Shown one piece after another: positions 7,615 to 16,726 of a stretch of 64,000 nucleotides of DNA. The notes under the pieces are model-generated. The model saw only the letters and a program-made list of their open reading frames with translations. It did no database searches and was not told the DNA's origin. Source of the DNA: CAZLLE01 sp964560425 (GTDB lineage Bacteria; Campylobacterota; Campylobacteria; Campylobacterales; QNZT01); contig CAZLLE010000017.1 of assembly GCA_964560425.1 (NCBI GenBank), forward strand, positions 9,246-73,245, given 5' to 3'. Numbering within the stretch: the stretch's first letter is position 1; every line of letters begins with the position of its first letter. The translations under genes were made by a program, and so were the position numbers.

Positions 7615-8982
7615 ATGATCGACTTCAACAAGTTCACAAAATACTCAAAACCAGGACCTAGATATACAAGCTATCCAACAGCACTAGAATTTAGTGACTC
7701 ATTTACAAAAGAGGCTTATCTACAAGAGCTAAAGGATCAAAAAAGTGATACCCCTCTATCTCTATATTTTCATCTTCCTTTTTGTAGATCTGCTTGTTAT
7801 TTTTGTGGCTGTAATGTTGTTTTTACATCAAAAGAGGACAAAAAAGAGAGATATATTAGTTATATAGAGAAAGAACTCAAAATTTTAGCTTCATATCTTG
7901 ATACCTCTAGAGAGGTTATTCAGCTCCACTTTGGTGGCGGAACACCAACTTTTTTTGATGAAGTACAACTAAAAAGAGTAATTGATCTTATCAAATCTAC
8001 TTTTCCAAATTTTAGAGATGATTCAGAGATAAGTTGTGAAATTGATCCAAGATTTTTCACCCCAAAACATATGAATGTCCTCAAAGAGGGTGGATTTAAC
8101 CGTATAAGTTTTGGTGTGCAAGATTTTGATCCCAAAGTTCAAGAAGCAGTACACAGAATCCAACCTTTTGAAGTTACAAAAAAGGCTATTGATTTAGCAA
8201 GAAGTGGAGGAATAAAGTCTGTAAATGTTGATCTTATTTATGGTCTACCATTTCAAACATTTGAAACATTCAAAAAAACTCTAGCAGAAGCAAGAGAGTT
8301 GGACGCTGATCGTTTTGCAGTTTTTAATTACGCTCATGTTCCATGGCTCAAAAAAACTATGAGAAAAATAGATGAAACTACCCTTCCACACCCATCAGTA
8401 AAACTAAAAATATTAGAGTACACAATAGAATTTTTTGAGACTCATGGATATAAAATGGTAGGAATGGATCACTTTGCAAAACCAGAAGATGAGCTATTTT
8501 TGGCAATTGAAAAAGGTGAACTACATAGAAACTTCCAAGGATACACCACAAAAGGTGGAGCCGATCTAATTGGCGTAGGACTTACAAGTATTGGTGAAGG
8601 TGCTAGTTATTATGCACAAAATACCAAAGATATGAAATCTTATGAAGCAGCAATTGATGCGGGTGAATTACCATTTGAGAAAGGTATCAAACTCAATCAA
8701 GATGATATTATCAGAAACTATGTAATTATGGAACTTATGAGTAACTTCAAACTCAATATTTCAAGAGTTGAAGAGAAATTTGATATCAACTTCAAAGAGT
8801 ATTTCAAAGATGCCCTAGATTCACTACAACCATTTGTAGATGAAGAGTTACTCACAATCACCGACACAGAGATCAAAGCTAGTCAAACAGGAACAATGCT
8901 TATAAGAAATATAGCTATGGCATTTGATGCTTACATGAAAAAATTATCTGATAATAGTAAAAGATTTAGTAAGACTATATAG
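7615..8982 (+). CDS. hemN: oxygen-independent coproporphyrinogen III oxidase
   Basis: HemN is the radical SAM enzyme that decarboxylates coproporphyrinogen III in anaerobic haem synthesis. The 455-aa sequence has the cluster motif C-x3-C-x2-C at Cys57, 61 and 64 plus the HemN-specific extra Cys66 (FCGCN). The SAM-binding GGGTPTFF and the GPRYTSYPTA N-terminus are both typical of true HemN rather than HemW-like proteins. It follows argF by 15 bases. Confidence 0.95.
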   Translation: MIDFNKFTKYSKPGPRYTSYPTALEFSDSFTKEAYLQELKDQKSDTPLSLYFHLPFCRSACYFCGCNVVFTSKEDKKERYISYIEKELKILASYLDTSREVIQLHFGGGTPTFFDEVQLKRVIDLIKSTFPNFRDDSEISCEIDPRFFTPKHMNVLKEGGFNRISFGVQDFDPKVQEAVHRIQPFEVTKKAIDLARSGGIKSVNVDLIYGLPFQTFETFKKTLAEARELDADRFAVFNYAHVPWLKKTMRKIDETTLPHPSVKLKILEYTIEFFETHGYKMVGMDHFAKPEDELFLAIEKGELHRNFQGYTTKGGADLIGVGLTSIGEGASYYAQNTKDMKSYEAAIDAGELPFEKGIKLNQDDIIRNYVIMELMSNFKLNISRVEEKFDINFKEYFKDALDSLQPFVDEELLTITDTEIKASQTGTMLIRNIAMAFDAYMKKLSDNSKRFSKTI

Positions 8983-10260
8983 ATGCAAATCAATGAAATA
9001 TTTAACTACCAAGAGATAACAGAGGATTGTATAAAGTGTGGTAAATGTATACCCGTTTGTACAATTCACAATGTAAATAGCGATGAAGTCACCTCTCCAA
9101 GGGGTTTTATCGAGCTTTTGGGAGCTTATCAAAATGGTCATTTAGAGCTTGATAAAAATGCAAAAGATATCTTTGAGAGCTGTTTTTTGTGTACAAACTG
9201 TGTAGAAGTTTGTCCAAATAGCCTCCCTACTGATATGGTTATAGAGCAAGTACGAAATGATATTCGTAAAAAATTTGGTCTTGCATGGTATAAAAAAGCC
9301 TTCTTTTTTCTACTAAGACACCGTAAAATAATGGATTTTTTAGCAAAATTGGGTTATGTATTTCAAACATGCGGATTCAAAATCAAAGAGCAACAAAGCT
9401 CAATGGAATCAAGATTTTCATTTCCTATGGTCAAAAAAGGGAGACTTTTCCCATCTGTAAAAACCAAAACTTTTCTAAACTCTCATCCTGATATTATAGA
9501 AAATGGGGGAAAAGGAAAAATAGGTATCTTTATAGGTTGTCTTGGAAACTATACATATACAGATATTGGAAAATCCCTTTTAGAAATATTAAAAATATTA
9601 GAGATAGATGTATACCTCATCAAAAAACAGCTATGTTGTGGTGCTCCTGCATATTTTACAGGTGATTTTGATACGGTTGATTATTTAGCAAAACATAATA
9701 TAGAGTATTTTGAATCTTTTATTGATGATTTAGATGCTATTATCATTCCTGAAGCTACATGTTCAGCTATGATCAAAATTGATTATGCACACTTTTTTTA
9801 TGATAAACTAGATTGGAAACAAAGAGCTCAAAATTTAAGCCAAAAAATATTCATGGCTACAGAGTGGCTAGATAAAAATACTACTCTTCAAGAGATTTTG
9901 GCAAAGAAAAAAAATCTTAAAGATACAATCACATATCATGACCCCTGCCATGCAAGAAAAATGCAAGGAATCTATCAAGAGCCAAGAAACTTAATATCTC
10001 AAAACTATACCATTACAGAGATGTCAGATCCAAATAGATGTTGTGGTTTTGGTGGTGTTACGATGCAAAGTGAAAAATTTCACCTAGCACATGCAGCAGG
10101 CCTACCAAAAGCAGCCATGATAAAAGATACCAAAGCTGATATAGTAAGCTCTGAATGTAGTGCTTGTAGAATGCAAATTAGCAACTCTTTACATGACGCA
10201 AAAGTAGAGACTATATTCAAAAATCCAATAGAGCTAATTGCAAAAGCACTAAGAGAATAA
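8983..10260 (+). CDS. GlcF/LutA-like iron-sulfur oxidoreductase subunit
   Basis: This 425-aa protein has two 4Fe-4S ferredoxin motifs (Cys16/19/22/26 and Cys67/70/73/77) and two CCG domains, with CCGAPA and CCGFGG, as in glycolate oxidase GlcF, lactate-oxidation LutA and heterodisulfide reductase subunits. It begins directly after the hemN stop, so it is cotranscribed with hemN. No flavin dehydrogenase partner is adjacent. It probably passes electrons between a dehydrogenase and the quinone pool; the substrate cannot be told from this locus. Confidence 0.8.
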   Translation: MQINEIFNYQEITEDCIKCGKCIPVCTIHNVNSDEVTSPRGFIELLGAYQNGHLELDKNAKDIFESCFLCTNCVEVCPNSLPTDMVIEQVRNDIRKKFGLAWYKKAFFFLLRHRKIMDFLAKLGYVFQTCGFKIKEQQSSMESRFSFPMVKKGRLFPSVKTKTFLNSHPDIIENGGKGKIGIFIGCLGNYTYTDIGKSLLEILKILEIDVYLIKKQLCCGAPAYFTGDFDTVDYLAKHNIEYFESFIDDLDAIIIPEATCSAMIKIDYAHFFYDKLDWKQRAQNLSQKIFMATEWLDKNTTLQEILAKKKNLKDTITYHDPCHARKMQGIYQEPRNLISQNYTITEMSDPNRCCGFGGVTMQSEKFHLAHAAGLPKAAMIKDTKADIVSSECSACRMQISNSLHDAKVETIFKNPIELIAKALRE

Positions 10261-10261
10261 A

Positions 10262-11740
10262 TTATATAAGAGGTTCATCCATCTCGGATGGGATCTCTAA
10301 ATTCATCAACTTTAATACAGTTGGTGCAATATTATTTAATCCACCATTTTTGACTGTTTTAACCTTATCACTCATAACAAAACAGAAAACATCATAAGTA
10401 GTATGATTTGTCAAAGTTTTTCCCTCTGGAGTTTTCATCTCTTCACAATTACCATGATCACTTGTAATAATTAGATTGTATCCTTTCTCTTTTGCTAATT
10501 CAATAATTTGTCCCAACTCATAATCCACTGCCTCAACAGCTTTTACCCCTGCTTCAAAATCTCCCGTATGTCCTACCATATCACCATTTGCAAAGTTTAC
10601 AACAATAAAATCATACTCACTTTTCATAGCTTTTCTTACATTTTCACCCACTTCTGGTGCACTCATTTGAGGTTTTAGATCATAAGTTTTTACATCTGGA
10701 CTAGGTACTAATACTCTTGTCTCATTCAAAAATGGTTCCTCTACTCCACCATTAAAAAAGAAGGTTACATGAGCATATTTTTCTGTTTCTGAAGTATGTA
10801 GTTGATTTAGAGAGGCTCTGCTTATCACCTCAGCCAATGTATTTTTTGGGAGGGAATCTCTAAAAATTACAGGATATGGAAAATCTTTATTATATACCGT
10901 CATAGTAGCAATATTTAGATCTAGTTTTGGTTTTGTAAACTCATTAAAATCACTATTTCCAATAGCATCTACCATTTCACGCATTCTATCACTTCTAAAA
11001 TTGGCAAATATTATACCATCACCATTTTCAAATCCACTATAATCACCAAAAGAGGTTGGTTCCAAAAACTCATCTGTAACATCTTTTTCATATTGAGAAG
11101 AGATATAATCTTTTGGACTTAATTTGATGTCTGGTTTTGCCTCTACAATAGCTCTATATCCCCTCTCAACCCTATCCCATCTAGTATCTCTATCCATACT
11201 ATAAAAACGACCACTAATTGTTGCTATGGAGATATTTTGATCTAAATTATCTTCAATTTGTGAAATATACTCTATTGCTGATCTAGGATCAACATCTCTT
11301 CCATCTGTAATGAGATGTAATAAAACTTTTTTACCACTTTTAGAGGCTATTTTGGAGAGTGCTATAATATGTTCAATATGAGAGTGAACACCACCATCAC
11401 TTAAAAGACCAACTATATGGATATTATTACTATTAGAGAGAATATTTTTAATCACTTCATTTTGGGCTAAACTTTCATCTTCTATAGCTTTAGATATTTT
11501 CACTAAATTTTGATAAAGCACTCTCCCACTCCCAATAGACATATGACCAACTTCACTATTACCCATTTGTCCTTCGGGAAGTCCCACTGCTAATCCTGAA
11601 GTCTTTACCAAAGAGTTTGGTACATTTTCAAAAAGATAATCATATGCTGGCTTTTTTGCTTGACAAAATGCATTATCATCACAACTCGATCTATACCCAA
11701 TCCCATCAGTAATTACCAATAATACCCTATTATTCTCCAT
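10262..11740 (-). CDS. gpmI: cofactor-independent phosphoglycerate mutase
   Basis: GpmI interconverts 3- and 2-phosphoglycerate without 2,3-bisphosphoglycerate. The start is ATG 11740 (MENNRVLLVITDG), preceded by a full AGGAGG SD; the ORF extension to 11767 is not needed. The 492-aa product has the phosphorylated-Ser motif GQMGNSEVGHMSIGSGR, metal ligands in the N-terminal ITDG and in TSDHGNCEE, and VGHTGDFEAG. Its 3' end almost touches the convergent upstream operon. Confidence 0.95.
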   Translation of the reverse strand: MENNRVLLVITDGIGYRSSCDDNAFCQAKKPAYDYLFENVPNSLVKTSGLAVGLPEGQMGNSEVGHMSIGSGRVLYQNLVKISKAIEDESLAQNEVIKNILSNSNNIHIVGLLSDGGVHSHIEHIIALSKIASKSGKKVLLHLITDGRDVDPRSAIEYISQIEDNLDQNISIATISGRFYSMDRDTRWDRVERGYRAIVEAKPDIKLSPKDYISSQYEKDVTDEFLEPTSFGDYSGFENGDGIIFANFRSDRMREMVDAIGNSDFNEFTKPKLDLNIATMTVYNKDFPYPVIFRDSLPKNTLAEVISRASLNQLHTSETEKYAHVTFFFNGGVEEPFLNETRVLVPSPDVKTYDLKPQMSAPEVGENVRKAMKSEYDFIVVNFANGDMVGHTGDFEAGVKAVEAVDYELGQIIELAKEKGYNLIITSDHGNCEEMKTPEGKTLTNHTTYDVFCFVMSDKVKTVKNGGLNNIAPTVLKLMNLEIPSEMDEPLI

Positions 11741-11843
11741 CTTTCCTCCTGTTATTATTAGGTGCAAAATATAATATATATTATTAGAATTTACTTAAGA
11801 CAAATTGTACTAGAATGTGATTTTCAATTTTTTAAGGATTTCA

Positions 11844-12905
11844 ATGCTTTATCTCTTATATCAATATCTAGATATAAATATTTTACAATATATTACCGTT
11901 CGTGCTGGAATCTCATTTTTCATATCTCTAGGACTTACACTCTTTGTTATGCCATATTTTATCAAATGGGCAAAAACAAAAAATGCCTCTCAACCAATCT
12001 ATGATCTAGCACCTTCATCTCACAAAGAGAAAGCAAAAACACCAACAATGGGTGGAATAGTTTTTTTGGGAGCTTCACTTGTAGCAACGCTATTAACAAT
12101 TAAAATTACCAACTTTTTTGCTCTAGGTGCAATTGCCACGATTATACTTTTTGCCATTATTGGAATTAAAGATGATCTATCAAAGATATTTAATAAAAGC
12201 AACCAAGCAGGTCTATCTCCAAAATCAAAATTTATTATGCAACTATTTGCATCGGGAGCAATTGCTCTTTATTTATATATTGGAAACTTTACAACACAGC
12301 TTTATATACCATTTTATAAATTTCCTCTCTTTGATATGCAATTTTTTGCTGTGCTATTTTGGATTTTTGTATTTATCGCAACAAGTAATGCTGTAAATCT
12401 TACTGATGGACTTGATGGACTAGCTACAGTACCATCAATATTTTCAATTATGTCACTAAGTGTATTTGTCTATATTATGGGACATTCAATATTAAGTGAC
12501 TATCTACTACTACCAAATATTAAAGATATTGGTGAAGTTTCTATTGTAGCTGCAGCATTAATTGGCTCTCTTATAGGTTTTTTATGGCACAATTGTCATC
12601 CCGCAGAGATATTTATGGGTGATAGTGGTAGTTTAAGCTTAGGCGGATTCATAGCCTACATGGCTATCATTACAAAAAATGAGTTTCTTTTAGTGGCTAT
12701 TGGATTTGTTTTTGTTTTGGAAACCGTATCTGTAATTTTACAAGTAGGGAGTTACAAAACAAGGAAAAAAAGAGTTTTTCACATGGCACCAATCCATCAC
12801 CACTTTGAGTTAAAAGGTTGGGCAGAAAACAAAATCATTGTAAGATTTTGGATTATGGCTCTTATTTCAAATTTATTGGCACTAATAACACTAAAGATTC
12901 GATGA
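11844..12905 (+). CDS. mraY: phospho-MurNAc-pentapeptide transferase
   Basis: MraY transfers phospho-MurNAc-pentapeptide to undecaprenyl phosphate to make lipid I at the inner membrane. The start is ATG 11844 (MLYLLYQYLD), with an AAGGA SD. The 353-aa product has about ten membrane segments and the family motifs PTMGG, NLTDGLDGLA, the catalytic FMGDSGSLSLGG and the HHHFE loop near the C-terminus. Its stop forms an ATGA overlap with murD. Confidence 0.96.
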   Translation: MLYLLYQYLDINILQYITVRAGISFFISLGLTLFVMPYFIKWAKTKNASQPIYDLAPSSHKEKAKTPTMGGIVFLGASLVATLLTIKITNFFALGAIATIILFAIIGIKDDLSKIFNKSNQAGLSPKSKFIMQLFASGAIALYLYIGNFTTQLYIPFYKFPLFDMQFFAVLFWIFVFIATSNAVNLTDGLDGLATVPSIFSIMSLSVFVYIMGHSILSDYLLLPNIKDIGEVSIVAAALIGSLIGFLWHNCHPAEIFMGDSGSLSLGGFIAYMAIITKNEFLLVAIGFVFVLETVSVILQVGSYKTRKKRVFHMAPIHHHFELKGWAENKIIVRFWIMALISNLLALITLKIR

Positions 12906-14104
12906 TGACACTATTTGGTTACGGAAAAACAACAAGGGCAATTGCACAAAAATTTCATAATTGCAAGATTTATGATGATAGTTTTACAGAAGTTACAAAG
13001 GATGCTTTTGGAAATGAACTCATTCCGAGTAAATTATTTGACCCGGACAAAAGTGGACTAGAGGTAACTAGTCCCGGTATTCCCCCCTCAAATCCACTAA
13101 TAAAAAAAGCACAAAATTTAATTAGCGAGTATGATCTATTTGCAGATGCAATGCCATACTCTATATGGGTAAGTGGAACAAATGGTAAAACAACAACAAC
13201 AGAGATGATACAATCACTCCTATCTAAACGAGGGAGTATAGAGGGTGGAAACATTGGTACACCCTTGGCACTACTAAGCAAAGAGGCTCCAATTTGGGTA
13301 TTAGAGACAAGCTCTTTTAGTCTACACTATACAAATAAAGCTGCACCAGACATGTATGTACTTTTACCTATCTCCCCAGATCATATTAGTTGGCATGGAA
13401 GCTATGAAGCATATGAAAAAGCAAAACTAAAACCACTTGATACAATGTGGGAGGGTGAAATTGCAATTATCCCAGAAAAATACAAAGATTATCCAACTGA
13501 AGCAATGAAAATAACATACAGTTCAGCTCAAGATCTAGCAGACTATTTCAAACTAGACATAAACAAAATCAAATTTAAAGAGCCATTCCTAACAGATGCA
13601 CTTGTAGCAATGGGTGTAAATAAAATTTTATATGATGAAGTTGATTATGATGCTATAAATAGCTTTGTAATAGGGAAACATAGATTAGAAGAGATACTTG
13701 ATAAAAAACATCGTCTATGGGTAAATGACTCAAAAGCAACAAATGCCGATGCTTCTATCGCTGCACTCAAAAACTATAAAGATAAAAAAATAAATCTTAT
13801 ATTGGGTGGTGATGATAAAAAAGCAGATTTAGCACCACTATTTGAACTACTCAAAGATTTAAATGTTGAAATTTTTGCTATTGGATCAAATACAGAAAAA
13901 ATTGTTGAACTATCTAATAAAATTCACAAAAAAGTACATGCATGTGATATTCTCAATATTGCTGTAGAAAAAATCAATGTTATACATACAGATAAAGATG
14001 TAGCAATACTCTCTCCTGCTGCTGCTAGTTTGGATCAATTTACCTCTTATGAACATAGAGGAGAAGATTTTATTGAAGCAATAAAAAACCTAAGCATAGC
14101 TTAA
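12902..14104 (+). CDS. murD: UDP-N-acetylmuramoyl-alanine:D-glutamate ligase
   Basis: MurD adds D-Glu to UDP-MurNAc-Ala in peptidoglycan precursor synthesis. Two ATGs (12902, 12905) are possible; the first gives the ATGA overlap with mraY and a 400-aa protein. It has the ATP-binding SGTNGKTTTTEM, the Mur-family NDSKATN motif and GHRLE-like IGKHRLEE. A short N-terminal domain (FGYGKTTRA) replaces the longer one of enterobacteria. The terminator hairpin overlaps its final codons. Confidence 0.95.
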   Translation: MMTLFGYGKTTRAIAQKFHNCKIYDDSFTEVTKDAFGNELIPSKLFDPDKSGLEVTSPGIPPSNPLIKKAQNLISEYDLFADAMPYSIWVSGTNGKTTTTEMIQSLLSKRGSIEGGNIGTPLALLSKEAPIWVLETSSFSLHYTNKAAPDMYVLLPISPDHISWHGSYEAYEKAKLKPLDTMWEGEIAIIPEKYKDYPTEAMKITYSSAQDLADYFKLDINKIKFKEPFLTDALVAMGVNKILYDEVDYDAINSFVIGKHRLEEILDKKHRLWVNDSKATNADASIAALKNYKDKKINLILGGDDKKADLAPLFELLKDLNVEIFAIGSNTEKIVELSNKIHKKVHACDILNIAVEKINVIHTDKDVAILSPAAASLDQFTSYEHRGEDFIEAIKNLSIA

Positions 14105-14114
14105 GGTTTTTTTT
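14083..14114 (+). terminator. intrinsic terminator at the end of murD
   Basis: AAAAAACC and AAGC pair with GCTT and GGTTTTTT around an ATA loop, with one bulged base, followed directly by a run of eight T. The left arm lies inside the last murD codons. It separates mraY-murD from tRNA-Phe. Confidence 0.75.
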
Positions 14115-14144
14115 GTATAATTACAACCTCTTAAAATAGAGAAA

Positions 14145-14220
14145 GGCTGGATAGCTCAGTCGGTAGAGCAGGTGACTGAAAATCACCGTGTCGGCGGTTC
14201 GATTCCGTCTCCAGCCACCA
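14145..14220 (+). tRNA. tRNA-Phe (GAA)
   Basis: This is a 76-base tRNA with encoded CCA. The acceptor stem GGCTGGA pairs with TCCAGCC. The D arm is AGCTC...GAGC. The anticodon loop CTGAAAA gives anticodon GAA, and the T arm is GGCGG-TTCGATT-CCGTC. It stands alone after the murD terminator. Confidence 0.97.
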
Positions 14221-14326
14221 CCTTTTTCTTTTATTAAACTTCATTTAAAATAAACAATTAAAACAAAATTACATTCATAATAATAGTAAAAATAGCTATA
14301 ATTTTCCTTTTTTTCAAAGGTATAAA

Positions 14327-14917
14327 ATGAAATATATTTGGCTATCTATCTATTTTATTGTTTTAGTATGGTCAGGCATACACCCAAAAGATTATTTTAC
14401 TTGGTTTCTTGAAGTGGCTCCTGCACTTATTGGGCTTGGGGTCATGATATATAGTTATAGATCTTTTCCTCTTACTCCTCTTGTATATACTCTAATATTA
14501 ATTCACTCTATTATATTAATGGTTGGTGGACACTATACCTATGCAGAAGTTCCTCTTTTTGACTGGATCAAAGATAGTTTTGATTTGGCTAGAAATAATT
14601 ATGATAAAGTTGGACATTTTGCTCAAGGATTTATTCCTGCTATGATTACTAGAGAGATTGTTATACGAAAATCGGTTATTAATGGTTCAGGTTGGAGAAA
14701 CTTTTTTATAGTCTGCTTTGTATTAGCCTTTAGTGCATTTTATGAGCTTATTGAGTGGTGGGTAGCAATCTTTTCAGATCAAGGAGCAGAGGCATTTTTG
14801 GGTACTCAAGGCTATATTTGGGATACACAATCAGATATGTTTTGGGCATTATGTGGAGCAATAATAGCTCTTTTATTACTTAGTAAATATCACGATAGAG
14901 AGCTTGAAAAACTATAA
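14327..14917 (+). CDS. DUF2238 (YjdF-like) membrane protein, copy 1
   Basis: This 196-aa integral membrane protein has about six hydrophobic segments. Family-type motifs are GGHYTYAEVP, NNYDKVGHFAQGF, FSAFYELIEWW and FLGTQGYIWDTQSDM, all polar or acidic residues at membrane edges. It matches the DUF2238/YjdF family, whose function is unknown. A clear paralogue lies at 35208-35801 on the other strand. It is probably monocistronic. Confidence 0.8.
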   Translation: MKYIWLSIYFIVLVWSGIHPKDYFTWFLEVAPALIGLGVMIYSYRSFPLTPLVYTLILIHSIILMVGGHYTYAEVPLFDWIKDSFDLARNNYDKVGHFAQGFIPAMITREIVIRKSVINGSGWRNFFIVCFVLAFSAFYELIEWWVAIFSDQGAEAFLGTQGYIWDTQSDMFWALCGAIIALLLLSKYHDRELEKL

Positions 14918-14935
14918 AATAGGATAAAAATAATC

Positions 14936-14960
14936 CCTACCATTATGATATAATGGTAGG
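14936..14960. terminator. 10-bp perfect hairpin between convergent genes
   Basis: CCTACCATTA, loop TGATA, then TAATGGTAGG. It lies between the DUF2238 gene and the leftward lipoprotein gene. On the minus strand it is followed by GATTATTTTTATCC, so it best serves the leftward gene and may be bidirectional. Confidence 0.6.
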
Positions 14961-14976
14961 AAAAATTAGTAGTAAA

Positions 14977-16413
14977 CTACTGTTTAGTCAAAGTGGCAAC
15001 ACTTGTGGTTTCAGTATGTGTTGAAGTACATACACCACTATTACATAACTCTAGCACCACTTCTGATAATCCATTTGCTTTCATGTGTGTTGCATCAACA
15101 AATGTCAGAGTCAACTCTATTTTATTCTCTTTTACAACCATTCCTTGATAGCTACCACCAACAGCTGGAATATTCTGATTTATACCCTTTAACAATATAG
15201 AATTACCCCCTGTAGATGTACCCTGCAATATATTAGTAATATTATTCATACTATATTGATAAGTAACAATATTTCCAGCTACACCAATATCTACTTTATA
15301 ATTGGCTGATGAAGGTTTAGTAGTTATTTTTTCACCCATAATATTTCCATTCATTTGACTATATGCAGAGACTGTATAGTTATCAGAGACATTCCAAACA
15401 CCTGATGTAAGATCACTTTCTGGTTGAGTTAGCACAACTTCACCTGTATCTGTAATTTCAAATAGAGGGCTTAAATCTGTAATTACTGGTTTTTTTGTAG
15501 ATGTAATATTATTCTCTTTATTAATTTGATTTAGTGTTTTATTTTTTGCCTCTCTTTCTGCAAAATCAGCAAAATCTTTTATACCAAATCCATAAGAAGC
15601 ACAATCAAGTGCAGCTTTTGCCATTTTAACTTTACTCAATGTAGCCATTTGAGATAAAGCTGATACACAATCTGATGCCTTTACATGAAGATCAACAGCA
15701 ATAACAGTCATAGATACAGATTCAACTTTTTTATTACTCGTCATATCTTTTAAATCTGCTATAGCTGAAGCACTTAATGATGATACACAAATTGCTTTAG
15801 TTATAAATGTAGGATCAGGTATAAAACAAGCTGTGAAAAGAGTTACACCATCACCAATAAAACCTAAAACATCATTTACTTTAAGTTTTCCAAAACCTTC
15901 TGTCTTTATTTTATAAAGAAACCCCATAAGCCCCCTCGCCCTTAATACATCATCCATATTAACAAACTTGACACTCTTAATAAGAGTATTTTTGATATTT
16001 ATATTATTTTCATCAAATTCACTCAGTATAAAACTATTATCTGTATAACTTCCATATTTATAAATCTTTTCACTATTAACTAAAAGTGATGGCAATCCAT
16101 TTTTATATTCACCATAAAACCACTCACCATCCTCATTTGTATATAACATACTTTTTAAACTTTCAACTTTTTGAGGATCTGTTTTATCATAATTAAAAGA
16201 GAGTTCTATTGAATAATCTTTACCATTACCATCCAAATCTCGGGAATGCAAAACTGCTCCAAACGGAACACTATTATCACTCAAAACTTGCAAGACATAA
16301 GCCCTATTTTGTGAAGGGTTCTCCTCTTGTTCCACATTATTATCATCAGATGCACCACATCCAAAAAATAATAAACCAAATACCATACTTATAACCAAAA
16401 ATCCAAACCTCAT
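14977..16413 (-). CDS. large secreted lipoprotein, unknown function
   Basis: This 478-aa protein has a lipoprotein signal ending LLFFGC (Cys19), followed by an Asp/Asn/Glu-rich linker, so it is probably membrane-anchored outside the cytoplasm. The middle is helical with several Cys (for example CFIPDPTFITKAICVS and ASDCVSAL). The C-terminal third is rich in Thr, Ser, Val and Gly and looks like a beta-sandwich. No catalytic motif is visible. The gene stands alone, divergent from the B12 cluster, and ends at a hairpin. Confidence 0.6.
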   Translation of the reverse strand: MRFGFLVISMVFGLLFFGCGASDDNNVEQEENPSQNRAYVLQVLSDNSVPFGAVLHSRDLDGNGKDYSIELSFNYDKTDPQKVESLKSMLYTNEDGEWFYGEYKNGLPSLLVNSEKIYKYGSYTDNSFILSEFDENNINIKNTLIKSVKFVNMDDVLRARGLMGFLYKIKTEGFGKLKVNDVLGFIGDGVTLFTACFIPDPTFITKAICVSSLSASAIADLKDMTSNKKVESVSMTVIAVDLHVKASDCVSALSQMATLSKVKMAKAALDCASYGFGIKDFADFAEREAKNKTLNQINKENNITSTKKPVITDLSPLFEITDTGEVVLTQPESDLTSGVWNVSDNYTVSAYSQMNGNIMGEKITTKPSSANYKVDIGVAGNIVTYQYSMNNITNILQGTSTGGNSILLKGINQNIPAVGGSYQGMVVKENKIELTLTFVDATHMKANGLSEVVLELCNSGVCTSTHTETTSVATLTKQ

Positions 16414-16536
16414 CTCTATGCTCCTATTATCTTTAAAGAGTTATTTAAGCACATAATATGCCCTATTTTTACACATTACAAAAACAAGTAAACTTTTGTT
16501 ATTATTTTTCACTTTATTTTACAAAAGGAGGAGATC

Positions 16537-16722
16537 ATGATAAGAGGTTGCAAATACTACTTTAGTATGTTTGGTATGATGATTACAAGCATCAATATCA
16601 CACTACAAAAGTTTTTCAATACCATCATACAACAGCTCAAAAAATCTATCTATATCAGAATAGATTATACATACGCTCAATCAAAATACATTTTTCAAAA
16701 AAATCAGACATATCAAGGATAA
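16537..16722 (+). CDS. small ORF, 61 aa, upstream of btuB
   Basis: The frame is preceded by AAAAGGAGGAG, one of the strongest SD sequences in the window, and ends 4 bases before the btuB start. The product (MIRGCKYYFSMFGMMITSIN...) is basic, aromatic-rich and weakly hydrophobic at residues 8-25, with one Cys. I recognise no family. The SD and the tight spacing argue that it is translated and coupled to btuB, perhaps as a leader cistron. The sequence composition is not typical of a folded protein. Confidence 0.4.
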   Translation: MIRGCKYYFSMFGMMITSINITLQKFFNTIIQQLKKSIYIRIDYTYAQSKYIFQKNQTYQG

Positions 16723-16726
16723 TTAC

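Noticed and set aside
12127..12396. Alternative-frame ORF inside mraY
   Set aside because: It is fully contained in a confident gene with many conserved motifs and has no independent support.
16414..16536. Possible cobalamin riboswitch upstream of the btuB-like gene
   Set aside because: The interval is only about 120 AT-rich bases and I see no B12-box-like conserved core; the only notable elements are a strong SD and the small ORF.
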